Shown here one piece after another: positions 6,871-7,178 of a DNA stretch of 7,178 nt. Position 1 is the first letter of the stretch. The number at the start of each line of letters is the position of its first letter. A program made the translations under genes and the position numbers. The notes below the pieces were generated by a model. That model did not search any database, was not told where the DNA came from, and saw nothing but the letters and a program-made list of their open reading frames with translations. Source of the stretch: Patulibacter sp052039575 (lineage in GTDB: Bacteria > Actinomycetota > Thermoleophilia > Solirubrobacterales > Solirubrobacteraceae); assembly GCA_052039575.1 (NCBI GenBank), contig JBQGEK010000094.1:1-7178 (forward strand), in the 5' to 3' direction.

Positions 6871-6891
6871 GGTGGTCCCGCTCGGGCCACC
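6871..6891 (-). other. 5' leader hairpin abutting the guanidine-III aptamer
   Basis: On the - strand GGTGG (6891-6887) pairs with CCACC (6875-6871), and CCC (6886-6884) pairs with GGG (6879-6877). This closes a GAGC loop with one bulged A (6876), giving an eight-pair stem. It ends at the base immediately before the aptamer. If transcription starts near 6892, this hairpin forms the very 5' end of the mRNA. Its 5' arm, GGTGGC, can alternatively pair with GCCACC (6831-6826), which overlaps the P2 3' strand and touches the ribosome-binding site. Confidence 0.6.
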
Positions 6892-6898
6892 TGCCTTC

Positions 6899-6904
6899 AG
6901 CCTA
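6899..6904 (-). promoter_or_regulatory. Candidate -10 box for the riboswitch-exporter transcript
   Basis: On the - strand TAGGCT fits the TAnnnT pattern and would place the transcript start about seven bases on, near 6892, just ahead of the leader hairpin. No good -35 hexamer is seen at the expected 16-18 base spacing (6922-6928 reads roughly CACCCAT), so this rests mainly on position. Confidence 0.35.
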
Positions 6905-6932
6905 CGTCAGCACCACGCGCGATGGGTGACGA

Positions 6933-6945
6933 CGGACACCGTCCG
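6933..6945. repeat. Small palindrome in the divergent intergenic region
   Basis: CGGAC-ACC-GTCCG is a perfect 5-bp inverted repeat with a 3-base centre. It lies just upstream of the likely exporter promoter and 76 bases before the divergent dehydrogenase start. It could be an operator half-site pair. In such GC-rich DNA a repeat this short can arise by chance. Confidence 0.25.
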
Positions 6946-7010
6946 CCCGCGTGCACACGGGGCCGCGGCAGACACGTGGGAGGATGGCGTAGACCCCGCT
7001 CGACCCCTCC

Positions 7011-7015
7011 GGAGG
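7011..7015 (+). promoter_or_regulatory. Ribosome-binding site for the SDR gene
   Basis: GGAGG lies five bases before GTG 7021 and decides this non-ATG start. Confidence 0.7.
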
Positions 7016-7020
7016 CCCCC

Positions 7021-7178
7021 GTGTCCGACGATCCCGTCCTGCTCATCACCGGCGCCAGCTCCGGCATCGGCGCCGCGACCGCGCGCCACGCCGCCGACGC
7101 CGGCTACCGCCTGGTCCTCGCCGCCCGCTCGCAGGGCACGCTCGAGACCCTGGCGGGCGAGCTCGGCGGACCCGACCG
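7021..7178 (+). CDS. Short-chain dehydrogenase/reductase, N-terminal part (cut by window end)
   Basis: The first 52 codons of a classical SDR. They contain the cofactor motif TGASSGIG (residues 10-17) after a short beta strand (PVLLI), then a helix and a second strand ending LVLAAR. Arg36 at that position favours NADP(H). The GTG start is supported by GGAGG five bases upstream and by the usual ~9-residue lead to TGxxxGIG. The catalytic Ser-Tyr-Lys residues lie beyond the window, so the substrate and completeness are unknown. It is transcribed away from the guanidinium exporter across about 130 bases between the two transcript starts. No clear promoter of its own could be picked out; TAGACC at 6990-6995 is a poor candidate. 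Confidence 0.9.
   Translation, partial: MSDDPVLLITGASSGIGAATARHAADAGYRLVLAARSQGTLETLAGELGGPD

Noticed and set aside
6810..6890. 27-codon N-terminal extension of the SugE-like gene (start at 6890)
   Set aside because: The homologous N-terminus and the spaced AGAGGG both fix the start at 6809. The extension would translate the guanidine-III aptamer and gives a charged, non-family sequence.
1..7178. CRISPR array, tRNA/rRNA, insertion sequence or phage module
   Set aside because: No regularly spaced repeats, no tRNA-like cloverleaf with conserved arms, no transposase or integrase motifs and no terminal repeats were seen. The 5111-5159 fold lacks tRNA T-arm and D-arm signatures.

Overview
The window is very GC-rich (about 70% by eye) and densely coding, with short gaps, overlapping stop/start codons, a GTG start and no phage, IS, tRNA or rRNA features. 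This suggests a chromosome of a high-GC bacterium. An actinobacterium is the best guess, possibly of the Thermoleophilia type, but the sequence does not settle the lineage.

Left part, 1-5104, + strand: a catabolic-looking operon. It opens with the 3' end of a hydantoinase B/oxoprolinase-family subunit. Next come an Asp/Glu/hydantoin racemase-family protein, two tandem diverged GMC-family flavoprotein oxidoreductases and an NAD-dependent epimerase/dehydratase. The first four genes are joined by 1-4 base overlaps (TGATG, ATGA, ATGA). The fifth follows after 61 bases with its own strong ribosome-binding site. A hydantoinase-type hydrolase/carboxylase plus a cysteine racemase points to opening or epimerising a cyclic amide/ureide or a related carbonyl compound. 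The two GMC enzymes and the SDR-type enzyme probably oxidise alcohol groups of the same substrate. The substrate cannot be read from sequence.

Middle, 5105-5175: a convergent gap holding a compact nested inverted-repeat structure, probably a two-way terminator. To its right, on the - strand, lies a protein with an N-terminal J-domain (HPD intact) fused to a long TPR region. It has no clear named relative.

Right part, 6483-6891, - strand: the clearest regulated unit. A SugE/Gdx-type small multidrug resistance protein, a guanidinium/proton antiporter, sits behind a guanidine-III (ykkC-III) riboswitch. The aptamer's pseudoknot can be drawn base by base. A stable 5' hairpin abuts the aptamer, and several alternative pairings suggest how the switch might control translation. 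A divergent short-chain dehydrogenase begins at 7021 and runs off the window.

The standout is the guanidine-III riboswitch/Gdx pair. The hydantoinase-racemase-GMC-GMC-epimerase operon is the best candidate for an undescribed pathway.
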